The notes beneath the pieces were generated by a model. The model had not been told where the DNA came from and did not search any database. It saw nothing but the letters and a program-made list of their open reading frames with translations. This document shows positions 32,582 to 40,302 of a stretch of 40,302 nt of DNA, piece after piece. The DNA is from Pirellula sp. (GTDB lineage: Bacteria > Planctomycetota > Planctomycetia > Pirellulales > Pirellulaceae). The position numbers and the translations under genes were made by a program. The stretch is from the NCBI GenBank assembly GCA_025459245.1, contig JALOQZ010000005.1, forward strand, positions 1 to 40,302. The letters are read 5' to 3'. How positions within the stretch are numbered: position 1 is the stretch's first letter; each line of letters opens with the position of its first letter.

Positions 32582-35521
32582 TTAGACCGGCTCGCAATCG
32601 GCCCAATTTCGCCCGATCTTCACATCGACCTTCAAAGGAACCCGAAGAGGCATCACCGATACCATTGTCTTTCGGACCAATTCCGCAAGACGATCGAGAT
32701 AGTCATCGCGGCAATCGAAAATCAACTCGTCGTGGATCTGCAAGATCATCTTGGCTGGCCAGTCTAGCACTTCAAGCTGCTTATGGATCTCGATCATCGC
32801 AAGCTTGATCATATCTGCCGCACTGCCTTGAATGACCGTGTTGATCGCCATTCTCTCCGGTTCAAGCAGTTGTTTTTTCTTCGCGTCGGGTAGGCTTGGA
32901 AAATCTCGCAATCCTTTCAAGTACCTTTTTCGTCCGGACATAGTTGTCACAAAGCCATCCTGACGGCACTGAACCAGCGTGGCGTTGATAAAACCTCGAA
33001 CCGATGGATACCGTTCGAAGTAGCGATCGATAAATTCGCTCGCGGCCCCTCGGTCTATACCAAGTGATTTGGCCAAACCAAACGGACTCTGGCCGTAGAG
33101 AATTCCAAAGTTCACCGCCTTGGCCGAACGTCTCATCTCCGATGTGACTTGATCCATCGGTACTCCGTGAACTTCCGATGCTACTCGTGCGTGAATGTCT
33201 TCATTCTCGACAAAGGCATTCATCATGCTTGCATCTTGCGAGAAATGGGCCAGTACGCGTAATTCGATCTGCGAGTAGTCCGCGGCTAAGAGGGACCAGC
33301 CCTGCTCTCTTGCCAAAAACGCTGAGCGGATCGAACGTCCCTCTGCGGTTCTCACGGGGATATTTTGGAGATTCGGTTCAACGCTGCTCAAACGACCCGT
33401 GGCGGCAATATCCTGCCGGAAGGAGGTATGAAGCCGTCCAGTCCGACCAGAGACGAGTTTAGGCAACGCGTCGACATACGTGTTCTTCAGCTTGGTGAAT
33501 TGACGGTATTCGAGAATTTTGGCAGGCAAGGGGTGCTCTGATGCTAATTCCTCCAGCACTTCCGCATCGGTGCTTGGTCCGGTTTTCGTTCTCTTCACAA
33601 CGCGCAGCTGCAAGCGATCGAAAAGAATACCTGCCAATTGCTTGGGGCTGTCTGGGTTGAACGATTCGCCTGCGATTTGCATGATTTCATCGAATAGCTG
33701 CAGCAATCTCGACTCGAACTGAGAGCTTAACTCCATCAATCGCTCGGTCGAAATGCGAATCCCTTCGTATTCCATTGCCGCCAGCACTTGGACAAGTGGC
33801 AGTTCAAGCTGCTCCATGACCGAGAGCAAAGACTCGCCCTTAAGACGGTCTTTCATCGGCTCATAGAGTTGAAAGGGGACGTCCACATCTTCGCAGGCAT
33901 AGCGGGACACCTTAGCAACTGGTACTTGGTCCATGGTGATCTGGTTCTTGCCTGTACCGATCAGATCGGTGATCGGAATATTGACATGGCCCAACCATCG
34001 TTTGGCCAACTCATCCAAGTCGTGATTTCGACCCCCTGCATCGAGCAAGTAGTCGGCGACCATGGTGTCGAAAACCATGTTCGCGATCGGCATGCCGTGG
34101 GAACGCAGAACCACAGCATCGTACTTGATGTTCTGCCCTAAAAAGGCTCGCTTCGGATCAGCAAACCAAGGAGCCAATATCGATCGGGCATCTTCCAAAG
34201 ATAGGACGGTCTCGCCTGCTGGCCCACGCACGGGAATGTAAGCCGCTTTCCCCGCTCCCCAGCAAAGACTGATTCCGACCAAGTCGGCATCGCGCGCTCG
34301 GGTCGATGTTGTTTCCGTATCGACGGCCAAGAGAGGAGTCGATCCGATCTCCTCCAGGAGTTGCTCCAATCCTTGCTTGGTCTCGACCGTTCGATACGCT
34401 TCGCTCGAAAGGGAAGGGGAGGGCTCGCTTTCCACAGCCGTTTGAGTCGCTAACGAAAGATAAACCTCAGCGATTCTCCGCATGCCTAAATCCTGAAACA
34501 TTTGCGAGGCTGCTTCCCGATCGAAGCTTCCCGGACGCATTTGGGACCAGGGTAGTGGGATTTCGCAATCGACCTTCAATCGGACAAGCTCTCGGCTCAA
34601 CAACGCGTCAGCACGATGTTTGCGCAAGTTCTCTTTCTTCTTTTCCCCTGCCACTTGGTCGATGTTTTCGAGGATCGAATCGAGATCGCCAAATTGTTCC
34701 AGCAATTGCTGGGCCGCTTTCGGACCGATCATCGGAACCCCTGGAACATTGTCCACGGAGTCCCCGACCAACGACTGGAAATCAACGACTTGCTCAGGCC
34801 GGATACCCCATGTCGCTAACAGCTCCGGTGCACCGAATAGTTCATTTTTGCGAAGGTTCAACATCTGTACGCGATCGTTGATCAACTGTCGACAATCTTT
34901 ATCGCTGGTGACCAGGAGTACCCTTGCACCGCGATCCGAGGCTTGCTTTGCCAAGGTGGCGAGGATATCGTCCGCTTCAAATCCAGGTAGAGATACCAGC
35001 GGAATGGAGAGTGTTTCCAAGCAGCGATGGATCATTCCAAGCTGATCGCGCAGTGCGTCCGGCATCGGCTCTCGATGAGCCTTGTACTGGTCGTACAGTT
35101 CATTACGAAATGTGACTTCGGATGCGTCAAAGGCGCAGACCATAAACTCTGGCTTCCATTGCTGCAGCAGATTCGCGATATCTCGCAAGAACCCCTGCAC
35201 AGCTCCGACCTCTTGACCATGAGGGTTGGTCATCGACGGGAGCGCGTGGAAGACTTGATAGATGAGAGAGTGGGAATCGATCAGGACAACGATATCGCCG
35301 TCTTGAGGATAGTCGTGCAACGCCCGCGGTGCCGTCGGTATCGACTCCGAAACGGTTTCCGAGATGGAGGCTTCACAGTTACCTGCATCAGCTGTTTGCG
35401 ACTCACTCTTCATCGATTCCGCGGGAGTGGCGAGTGGGGCAGCGATTTCTTGGGCCAAATCTGGCTCCAATGCGTCGAAACCTAGGAGCATCGGTTGGTT
35501 TTTAGATCCTTTTTTGGCCAT
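32582..35521 (-). CDS. polA: DNA polymerase I
   Basis: Replicative repair and primer-removal polymerase, 979 residues. A non-conserved N-terminal extension of about 74 residues is followed by the 5'-3' exonuclease/flap domain (VVLIDSHSLIYQVFHALP, FEADDILATLA, TSDKDCRQLI, GDSVDNVPGVPMIGPKAA). The 3'-5' exonuclease domain seems active: LAVDTETTS (Asp-x-Glu), NIKYDAVVL and YACEDVDV motifs are present. The polymerase domain has motif A LAADYSQIELRVLAHFS, O-helix RRSAKAVNFGILYGQS and motif C ILQIHDELIFD. All three activities therefore look intact. The length exceeds E. coli PolA (928) mostly through the N-terminal tail. It probably heads the operon with coaE. Repeat E lies between it and the zinc-ribbon genes upstream. 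Confidence 0.98.
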   Translation of the reverse strand: MAKKGSKNQPMLLGFDALEPDLAQEIAAPLATPAESMKSESQTADAGNCEASISETVSESIPTAPRALHDYPQDGDIVVLIDSHSLIYQVFHALPSMTNPHGQEVGAVQGFLRDIANLLQQWKPEFMVCAFDASEVTFRNELYDQYKAHREPMPDALRDQLGMIHRCLETLSIPLVSLPGFEADDILATLAKQASDRGARVLLVTSDKDCRQLINDRVQMLNLRKNELFGAPELLATWGIRPEQVVDFQSLVGDSVDNVPGVPMIGPKAAQQLLEQFGDLDSILENIDQVAGEKKKENLRKHRADALLSRELVRLKVDCEIPLPWSQMRPGSFDREAASQMFQDLGMRRIAEVYLSLATQTAVESEPSPSLSSEAYRTVETKQGLEQLLEEIGSTPLLAVDTETTSTRARDADLVGISLCWGAGKAAYIPVRGPAGETVLSLEDARSILAPWFADPKRAFLGQNIKYDAVVLRSHGMPIANMVFDTMVADYLLDAGGRNHDLDELAKRWLGHVNIPITDLIGTGKNQITMDQVPVAKVSRYACEDVDVPFQLYEPMKDRLKGESLLSVMEQLELPLVQVLAAMEYEGIRISTERLMELSSQFESRLLQLFDEIMQIAGESFNPDSPKQLAGILFDRLQLRVVKRTKTGPSTDAEVLEELASEHPLPAKILEYRQFTKLKNTYVDALPKLVSGRTGRLHTSFRQDIAATGRLSSVEPNLQNIPVRTAEGRSIRSAFLAREQGWSLLAADYSQIELRVLAHFSQDASMMNAFVENEDIHARVASEVHGVPMDQVTSEMRRSAKAVNFGILYGQSPFGLAKSLGIDRGAASEFIDRYFERYPSVRGFINATLVQCRQDGFVTTMSGRKRYLKGLRDFPSLPDAKKKQLLEPERMAINTVIQGSAADMIKLAMIEIHKQLEVLDWPAKMILQIHDELIFDCRDDYLDRLAELVRKTMVSVMPLRVPLKVDVKIGRNWADCEPV

Positions 35522-35588
35522 GCTTGAATGGATAGAGCTGTGTTGGAGGATATTGCCGATTGGAGAATGGAGATTGTTTATTGACTAA

Positions 35589-35657
35589 GAGCCTATCCGA
35601 AAACCATTAGCCGCATTGGGCGCTAGCCGCGGTTTTCGACGGCTTTCGGATTGGCTC
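35589..35657 (-). repeat. Palindromic intergenic repeat, copy E (inverted)
   Basis: Same family as copy D but in reverse orientation: the core reads AACCATTAGCCGC then GCGCTAGCCGCGGTTTT on plus. Outer arms GAGCCTATCCGAAAACC (35590) and GGCTTTCGGATTGGCTC (35641) pair with two mismatches. It ends 9 bases past the stop of the second zinc-ribbon gene and about 70 bases upstream of polA. Confidence 0.8.
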
Positions 35658-35665
35658 TAAGCTGC

Positions 35666-36667
35666 TTACAAGTGATGGGAAGCGATCGAGCCGATCGCGA
35701 CAATTGCGATCACCAAAAGGATTGCCGCGAAAATCAAAACAATGACAAGAGCAAGTTTGGCGTTGGAAAAAGGAGCAATGCCGTACACTTCGCGAGTTTG
35801 GCCGTTCACCAAGACTCGGAACGGCTTTTCTTTGTAGTGATATGCCATGATCCAGACGGGAAGTAAGGCAGGTAGGCTCGACATGGACTGAACTCGATTG
35901 TTGACGTGAATGTTCCGAGTCGATCCGGAGATCCTCGCTCGGACTTCGTCGGCGACGATCCGGTCGATCGTGGATCGCGCCATCGCACGCGCATCTCTCT
36001 TCGTCACCCGAAACTCTTCTACGATCGCGTGCACCAAATCGATCTTGTCCGGAGACACACCCGCGGAAAGATCGAATGGAGCAATCTCTTGAACCTCCAT
36101 CGGCGTCAAAATCCCGCTGGCACCCACGAGGATGGAATCGTACCGGCGTTGGGATGTTCCCGAGACGGGGCGCCAATTGCCCCTCGCACCCGCCGGGACA
36201 TTGGAAGTGTCGGCCGTCCAAGCTGTCTCCACATTCGCTGAGAAGACCCAAAAGGGGACGTAAACAGCAGTGACTTTGCTGATGACTGAGGCCTCTGCCG
36301 CATCGTTTGGTCGCCAGAAACCACTGCGAAGCCATTCGCGAATCATTGATTCCACTTGCGATTGGTCGATTTGAAATGGAACGACCACATGCGGCTTCAA
36401 GGTCTTCGCATTCGGACGCGAATGCATCGATTCACTGCCGCAGAAGGGACATCGCAACTGGCGAGCCGATGGATCGTAACTCATCGATGCACCACATTGC
36501 GAGCACTGGAAACTCAAAACTTCTGTGGTGGACCTCGTACCTCGATCTGCGGCAATCCCTGTTCCAACACTATCAACCCCCGTGGGGTTTTCCGTGCCGC
36601 AATTGCAACAGAAAAGATCTTCCTCGTCCAAAAAGCTTCGGCAGACCAAGCATCTTGATTCAATCAT
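35666..36667 (-). CDS. Zinc-ribbon membrane protein, paralog 2
   Basis: 333 residues from the ATG at 36667 (a TTG one codon earlier is possible). Two N-terminal zinc ribbons: CLVC...CCNCG, and FQCSQCG...LRCPFCGS. A central domain (about 95-280) shares the pattern of its neighbour: PHVVVPFQI, YVPFWVFS, YDSILVGASG, PFDLSAGVSP. The shared tail has RVLVNGQTREVYGIAPFSNAKL followed by one C-terminal hydrophobic helix. Its start overlaps the upstream stop as TGATG, implying translational coupling. No function known to me; the ribbon-plus-helix layout suggests a membrane-tethered, metal-binding protein, perhaps facing the cytoplasm. Confidence 0.85.
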   Translation of the reverse strand: MIESRCLVCRSFLDEEDLFCCNCGTENPTGVDSVGTGIAADRGTRSTTEVLSFQCSQCGASMSYDPSARQLRCPFCGSESMHSRPNAKTLKPHVVVPFQIDQSQVESMIREWLRSGFWRPNDAAEASVISKVTAVYVPFWVFSANVETAWTADTSNVPAGARGNWRPVSGTSQRRYDSILVGASGILTPMEVQEIAPFDLSAGVSPDKIDLVHAIVEEFRVTKRDARAMARSTIDRIVADEVRARISGSTRNIHVNNRVQSMSSLPALLPVWIMAYHYKEKPFRVLVNGQTREVYGIAPFSNAKLALVIVLIFAAILLVIAIVAIGSIASHHL

Positions 36668-37845
36668 CAATCACCAATCCTTGGGTGAGTGAAAAGAACC
36701 ACGAGCAGGATCAGCACGAGAATCAAAATTGCACCAGCGATTATTGCAGCCGTTATGCGTTTCTTTGACCAAGGCTTCTCACCAACCATCTTTCCTGTTT
36801 GGCCGTTGACCAAGAATCGATACACCTGATCGCGGTAACGATAGGTCAAAATATGAACAGGGAGCAGAACCAAATCGGTTCCCCCTACGTCGAGCTCGGT
36901 CGATACGACTAGACCCTGGTAGGTATCTCCGGGAAGAAAACTAGCGATGCCCCGTTTTTCTCTTTCGCGAAACTCAACCGTCGTCGTTGCAAGGGCTTCT
37001 TCTTTCGAAACAGAATACTCCTCGACCATCCAGCCGGCCAAGTAATGAGGTCGGTAACGCATCATATGCGTCAGCTGATAAGGTTGAATCTTCAGCGCCT
37101 CCGCATGGGGCAGGCCCTTGGAAGCCGAAACCATATAACCAGAGTAGTATTTTCTGTATTCGCCCGACAGCGGCCACCATTCTGTCTCGCGGACTTGGCG
37201 CGTCCGAGTCTCCCACTGACCTTTCGAGTTCTTTACGCGATAGGTTTCCGTTCTATACCAATACTCTCCGATCTGCGCTTGCCAACGGCTGTCGGCGATC
37301 ATCGAAAAGTGCCAGAAAGGAAGATACACACCTTGTTGTTTATCCGTGAAGGCTCGTGCCTTCAAGTCACCCGGGCGAAACCAACTATTCTTGCCGAGCC
37401 ATTCAAAGAAGAGTTCAAGAGCCTTTTCACGGGTGATTGCAAATCCGATGACAAACTCTGGCTGAATTGTTCGGCGTTTCTCGGTCGGTAGTTCGACGAC
37501 GTACGTTGAATCACAAAAAGGACATCTCAGGCTGTTTCCCCCTCGCGGCACATCGACATCCGCACCGCAGTTGTCGCAATGGAAGCTCGTTCCTTCCGAA
37601 TCGGGCGGGGACTCAAGTTCTGTTGCTGACGGATCTTGGACGCTCAAGGTCTTCGATCGCTGGGAGAGATCAGCAGAGGCTTGATCGAATGGAATGCCGC
37701 AAGCAGTACAAAATCGTGCACCTGGCTGCCGAGGGGAACCGCAGGCAGAGCAAGGTAGTTCCGTATCGGGTCGGTTAATCTCCCAATCCTGATCGTTTTC
37801 GGGGGAGATCACGGGAGGGAGGATCGGTGATTCATCGACTCGCAC
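36667..37845 (-). CDS. Zinc-ribbon membrane protein, paralog 1
   Basis: 392 residues. Two zinc ribbons: CSACGSPRQPGARFCTACG (about 32-50) and FHCDNCGADVD...LRCPFCDS (about 88-111). A central domain of about 230 residues includes PEFVIGFAITREKALELFF, GVYLPFWHFSM, KYYSGYMVSASKGLP and YLAGWMVEEYSVSKEEA. The C-terminus has RFLVNGQTGKMVGEKPWSKKR and a hydrophobic helix (IIAGAILILVLILLVVLF). It is clearly homologous to the gene that follows with a one-base stop/start overlap. An extra segment around residues 170-210 (ETYRVKNSKGQWETRTRQV) is absent in the neighbour. Proteins of this kind are sometimes auto-annotated as helicase or TFIIB-like from the ribbons alone; there is no helicase motif. Function unknown. 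Confidence 0.85.
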   Translation of the reverse strand: MRVDESPILPPVISPENDQDWEINRPDTELPCSACGSPRQPGARFCTACGIPFDQASADLSQRSKTLSVQDPSATELESPPDSEGTSFHCDNCGADVDVPRGGNSLRCPFCDSTYVVELPTEKRRTIQPEFVIGFAITREKALELFFEWLGKNSWFRPGDLKARAFTDKQQGVYLPFWHFSMIADSRWQAQIGEYWYRTETYRVKNSKGQWETRTRQVRETEWWPLSGEYRKYYSGYMVSASKGLPHAEALKIQPYQLTHMMRYRPHYLAGWMVEEYSVSKEEALATTTVEFREREKRGIASFLPGDTYQGLVVSTELDVGGTDLVLLPVHILTYRYRDQVYRFLVNGQTGKMVGEKPWSKKRITAAIIAGAILILVLILLVVLFTHPRIGD

Positions 37846-38070
37846 GGCGAGGCCCTAAAGCTAGCGATCAGAAAAACGCTCATTTGAATGGTTGGCCGAC
37901 GTTTTCGCAACGACCGTCCATCGTTGCCATCGGCGGCATTATCCCACCAATCATTCCAATCGGACTGCCTGCGGTCTTTCCCAGCAGTGAAATAGTTCGA
38001 TTTTGCCTACACGGCCTGGGAAAAACCTACCGTTCATTGGTGCTTTGTTCCCCTAGCAATTCGATCCAAT

Positions 38071-38664
38071 ATGGCAATCAAAAAAGACAAAGCGGAGAAC
38101 GCAAAACAAGTCAAAGACGCGCACGGTGAGAAAGAGAAAGATGCCGGAGGCTCCAAAGGTGGAGGCCTTGTGGGCAAACTCTTGCTGGCTGCCTTCGTCA
38201 GCGCGGTCATCATCACCGAGACCTTTGTCTTCTTTTTCCTGGTGCCTTCGGGCGAGGAAGTGGCGGCATTGGCCGAGCATCGCTTGATTACCATTGCGCA
38301 AGAAATCGACGCAAAAGAGAAAGAGCACGAAGCGGAAGAAGATCACATCATAGAATTCGATCTCGGCACATTCAGCATCTCCTTTATCCCTCCTGGGGCG
38401 GATATGAATTACCGAGTCGAATTTCGACTTTACGGGGAATTGCATGCCAAGGATGTCGAGCATTTGCAAGCAATCTTCGATGAGCGACAAGGAAGATTCC
38501 GAAATCGTATGCTCCTAGAGATTCGCAACGCCTCCCTTCAAGAGCTGGAAGAAAACCAACTGGGGTTGATTCGACGCCGTCTTTTGGCGACAAGTACAGA
38601 GTTATTCGGCGAAGCGATTTTGTTGAGTGTCGGATTTCACGATTACCAAGTCATCGAAGATTAG
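38071..38664 (+). CDS. fliL: Flagellar basal-body-associated protein FliL
   Basis: 197 residues. A Lys/Glu-rich cytoplasmic N-terminus (1-33) leads to one transmembrane helix (about 35-60, LLLAAFVSAVIITETFVFFFLV) and a periplasmic domain. The last 70 residues match the FliL pattern: a strand YRVEFRLYGEL, then RNRMLLEIRNASLQELEENQLGLIRRRLL and a terminal strand SVGFHDYQVIED. FliL surrounds the stator and supports motor torque. The overall divergence is large, so the name rests on this pattern plus fliN and fliO directly downstream. Divergent from the zinc-ribbon genes; no clear sigma-28 or sigma-54 promoter was found in the 225-base gap. Confidence 0.75.
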   Translation: MAIKKDKAENAKQVKDAHGEKEKDAGGSKGGGLVGKLLLAAFVSAVIITETFVFFFLVPSGEEVAALAEHRLITIAQEIDAKEKEHEAEEDHIIEFDLGTFSISFIPPGADMNYRVEFRLYGELHAKDVEHLQAIFDERQGRFRNRMLLEIRNASLQELEENQLGLIRRRLLATSTELFGEAILLSVGFHDYQVIED

Positions 38665-38754
38665 GTAAAACGTGTATCAATCCGGGGTCCTTGCTCGATT
38701 TTGGGAAGGGCCGTGCCCGGTTTTGTTGGTGTTCCGAGAATCAAGGATGGTTCC

Positions 38755-39171
38755 ATGTCAGATGCCACTGCCTCATCTACCAATGCTGAGCGTTCCGCCA
38801 GCCAAGCGGAAACAATCCTCGAGCAGGCCGAAGCAGCCCTCCGCGACGTCGAAGAGTCACTCCGCGCTCCGAACGTTAAGAAATACGATCTGGAAGAACT
38901 GATCGGCTCGGATGGCCCCCCTGAAAAGGTTTCCATCGATCTCCTGCGCGATGTGCAGTTGGAGCTAAAGATCGAATTGGGGCGAACGCGCATGAGCCTC
39001 GACGAAATATTGCAATTGCGCAAAGGATCTGTGATCACGTTGGATAAGCTGGCGGGTGACCCGGTCGATATCTTCGTCAATGGCAGACTCGTTGCCCGCG
39101 GCGAAGTCTTGGTCTTGAACGACAATTTCTGCGTTCGGGTCGCTGAATTGGTAGGTAGCGATGCAATCTAA
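38755..39171 (+). CDS. fliN: Flagellar motor switch protein FliN
   Basis: 138 residues from the ATG at 38755, chosen because AAGGATGG precedes it; the open frame continues upstream to 38701 without family similarity. An Ala/Glu-rich N-terminal helix region (1-60) precedes the C-terminal SpoA (surface presentation of antigens) domain: [31 protein letters not shown], then [34 protein letters not shown]. This is the C-ring component that binds the switch complex and export apparatus. The length is normal for FliN. It overlaps fliO by 11 bases and follows fliL by 90. Confidence 0.95.
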   Translation: MSDATASSTNAERSASQAETILEQAEAALRDVEESLRAPNVKKYDLEELIGSDGPPEKVSIDLLRDVQLELKIELGRTRMSLDEILQLRKGSVITLDKLAGDPVDIFVNGRLVARGEVLVLNDNFCVRVAELVGSDAI

Positions 39172-40009
39172 GTTTCGCCATCAGCAACGCAACTCCTGCA
39201 GGAATATCTTCCCGCAACCCTGGCGTTTGATCTGCTGCTTGTTTGTTTGCACATTCGCGACATCAGTAGCGATGGCGCAAACGGACACTCGCGGCTATGG
39301 CGACCCGTCGCTTGTCCAGCCGAGAGGAATGACCGTGCAAGGTGCTCGAACGGGCGCAGAACAACCCGCTGCACCGTTCCATGCAAACGGTTTGCCACCT
39401 GCCACCACAGCCAATGCAGCTTGGCAAACACCTCACCCCACTCCGTTGCCTCCGCGTTCAGCAGCTGAGTTGCCTGGCGACCAGGGGGTTCAAGCTGCTT
39501 CGTACACAGCTCCAGCTTCGATTGCTCCGACGACGTCACCGTCCGGTTCGGCAGCTGCTTCCGTCATGGGTTCGACGGCCGTGAAGTCCGGTAGCATTGC
39601 TTTAAAGGCGCCTAAGTCGCCGAAGGAAGGGGAAGTCGAACGTCCCAGCAGTTCGCTTGGCACCATTTTCTCGGTCCTATTTTCTCTCGGAATTGTTTTG
39701 AGCCTTTTCCTGGGGCTTGCGTGGCTTTACCGCAAATCGCAGCCGCAGGGGACCGCAAGGCTTCCGACGGAGCTTGTTCAAATCCTCGGCCGGACGAACG
39801 TAGCGCCCCGGCAATCGATGATGGTCGTCCGTTTCGGGAGCAAGCTTTTATTGGTGAGCCAGCAGCCGGGACAGACAGAGACTTTGGCGGAAATCTCCGA
39901 TCCGGCAGAAGTCGATCGACTCGCAGGTATCTGTGAATCTAGGTCGGCGCATTCTGCGACTCAAAGCTTTTCCAATGTGCTGCTGCAGGTGGCGCGAGTC
40001 ACGAAGTAG
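39161..40009 (+). CDS. fliO: FliO-like flagellar export accessory protein
   Basis: 282 residues. An N-terminal signal peptide (about 21-39, ending AMAQT) leads to a Pro/Ala/Thr-rich periplasmic region (40-160), one transmembrane helix (about 168-190, [23 protein letters not shown]) and a cytoplasmic domain with [29 protein letters not shown], the FliO/MopB core. FliO helps assemble FliP in the export gate. It is longer than enterobacterial FliO (about 120), mainly through the low-complexity periplasmic arm. Its start overlaps fliN by 11 bases. fliP, which usually follows, is not here: the next gene is on the opposite strand. Confidence 0.88.
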   Translation: MQSKFRHQQRNSCRNIFPQPWRLICCLFVCTFATSVAMAQTDTRGYGDPSLVQPRGMTVQGARTGAEQPAAPFHANGLPPATTANAAWQTPHPTPLPPRSAAELPGDQGVQAASYTAPASIAPTTSPSGSAAASVMGSTAVKSGSIALKAPKSPKEGEVERPSSSLGTIFSVLFSLGIVLSLFLGLAWLYRKSQPQGTARLPTELVQILGRTNVAPRQSMMVVRFGSKLLLVSQQPGQTETLAEISDPAEVDRLAGICESRSAHSATQSFSNVLLQVARVTK

Positions 40010-40034
40010 ATTTACCTTCACTCGATACAACCGA

Positions 40035-40053
40035 CGCGTTGAAAACCAACGCG
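40035..40053. terminator. Short hairpin between convergent genes
   Basis: CGCGTTG (40035-40041) and CAACGCG (40047-40053) form a perfect 7-pair stem with loop AAAAC, between the end of fliO and the opposing gene. No T-tract follows on either strand, so termination is uncertain. Confidence 0.35.
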
Positions 40054-40104
40054 CTAGAGCAGGTGAGTTGAAAAGTGAATCAGCAGCTTTTCGATCCTCG
40101 GTTC

Positions 40105-40302
40105 TTAGCGATCCGGGCTAGACTTCATCTGAAACTTGGGCTCAATCCCACTCTCAGAACTTGCTCCCCCCGCCGAGGGAAGATAATTTCCTCCGAAGCA
40201 CATGGGGCTAAACTGCTCGTGAATAGGGTTGTCCACATAATGGGGTGCCCAGCCAGTCGCGTCCTCAAAGAATCGAATGCATCGAATCTGTCGATCATCG
40301 CA
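40105..40302 (-). CDS. C-terminal part of an unidentified protein
   Basis: A frame open from the window edge to TAA at 40105 gives 65 residues ending KFQMKSSPDR. The visible part contains RQIRCIRFFEDATGW, HYVDNPIHEQFSPMCFGGNYLP and a Ser/Gly-rich tail. The aromatic/Pro-rich, non-repetitive composition and its position convergent to fliO argue that it is coding. I do not recognise a family; the start lies beyond the window. Confidence 0.6.
   Translation of the reverse strand, partial: CDDRQIRCIRFFEDATGWAPHYVDNPIHEQFSPMCFGGNYLPSAGGASSESGIEPKFQMKSSPDR

Noticed and set aside
1-40302. CRISPR arrays, tRNA or rRNA genes, insertion sequences, prophage
   Set aside because: No regularly spaced repeat-spacer pattern, cloverleaf with CCA-proximal consensus, transposase or phage gene was seen on either strand by eye.

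Overview
The window looks like chromosomal DNA of a planctomycete, most likely of the Pirellula/Rhodopirellula group. The evidence is a PSD1-type cytochrome protein (PSCyt1, DUF1549, DUF1553) with a golvesin-like insert, a secreted formylglycine sulfatase, a von Willebrand membrane protein of the planctomycete type, many lineage-restricted lipoproteins, scattered flagellar genes, weak Shine-Dalgarno signals and a family of short palindromic intergenic repeats. No phage, insertion sequence, CRISPR array, tRNA or rRNA was recognised, and base use looks even by eye.

Layout. 1-8.3 kb, all minus strand: sulfatase (C-terminus cut by the window edge), Kup potassium transporter, a structured 450-base gap, and a 1328-residue coiled-coil FtsK-type ATPase. 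8.4-14.7 kb: Uma2 nuclease-like protein, PSD1 cytochrome protein and a Gly/Ser-rich lipoprotein on the minus strand, then a divergent YCII/DGPF protein. 14.7-23.9 kb: metH, the vWA membrane protein, two small lipoproteins and a Trm112-like protein on minus, with a tiny membrane ORF and a secreted repeat protein on plus. 23.9-29.0 kb, all minus: trpC, a Dabb protein, lysC, a type II NADH dehydrogenase and a cupin. 29.0-31.1 kb: cimA on plus, preceded by a likely attenuator and followed by a large palindrome and a repeat copy. 31.1-37.8 kb, minus: exported MsrA, coaE, polA and two coupled zinc-ribbon membrane paralogs. 37.8-40.3 kb: fliL-fliN-fliO on plus, facing a truncated minus-strand gene.

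How the genes relate. metH, lysC, trpC and cimA are amino-acid enzymes (methionine, the aspartate family, tryptophan, isoleucine), but each has its own context rather than one shared operon. polA-coaE, the two zinc-ribbon genes, the lipoprotein-PSD1-Uma2 run and fliL-N-O are the likely co-transcribed groups.

The strongest candidate for something undescribed is the cimA leader (about 29067-29250). It has a short leader ORF with two Ile codons just before its stop and three mutually exclusive hairpins, the last a textbook intrinsic terminator ending 32 bases before the cimA ATG. That is the architecture of ribosome-mediated attenuation, and end-product control by isoleucine would suit the enzyme. 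Next are a palindromic repeat family that at all four of its loci sits 9-24 bases after a stop codon, a structured element between the FtsK-like gene and kup, and the FtsK-like ATPase itself.
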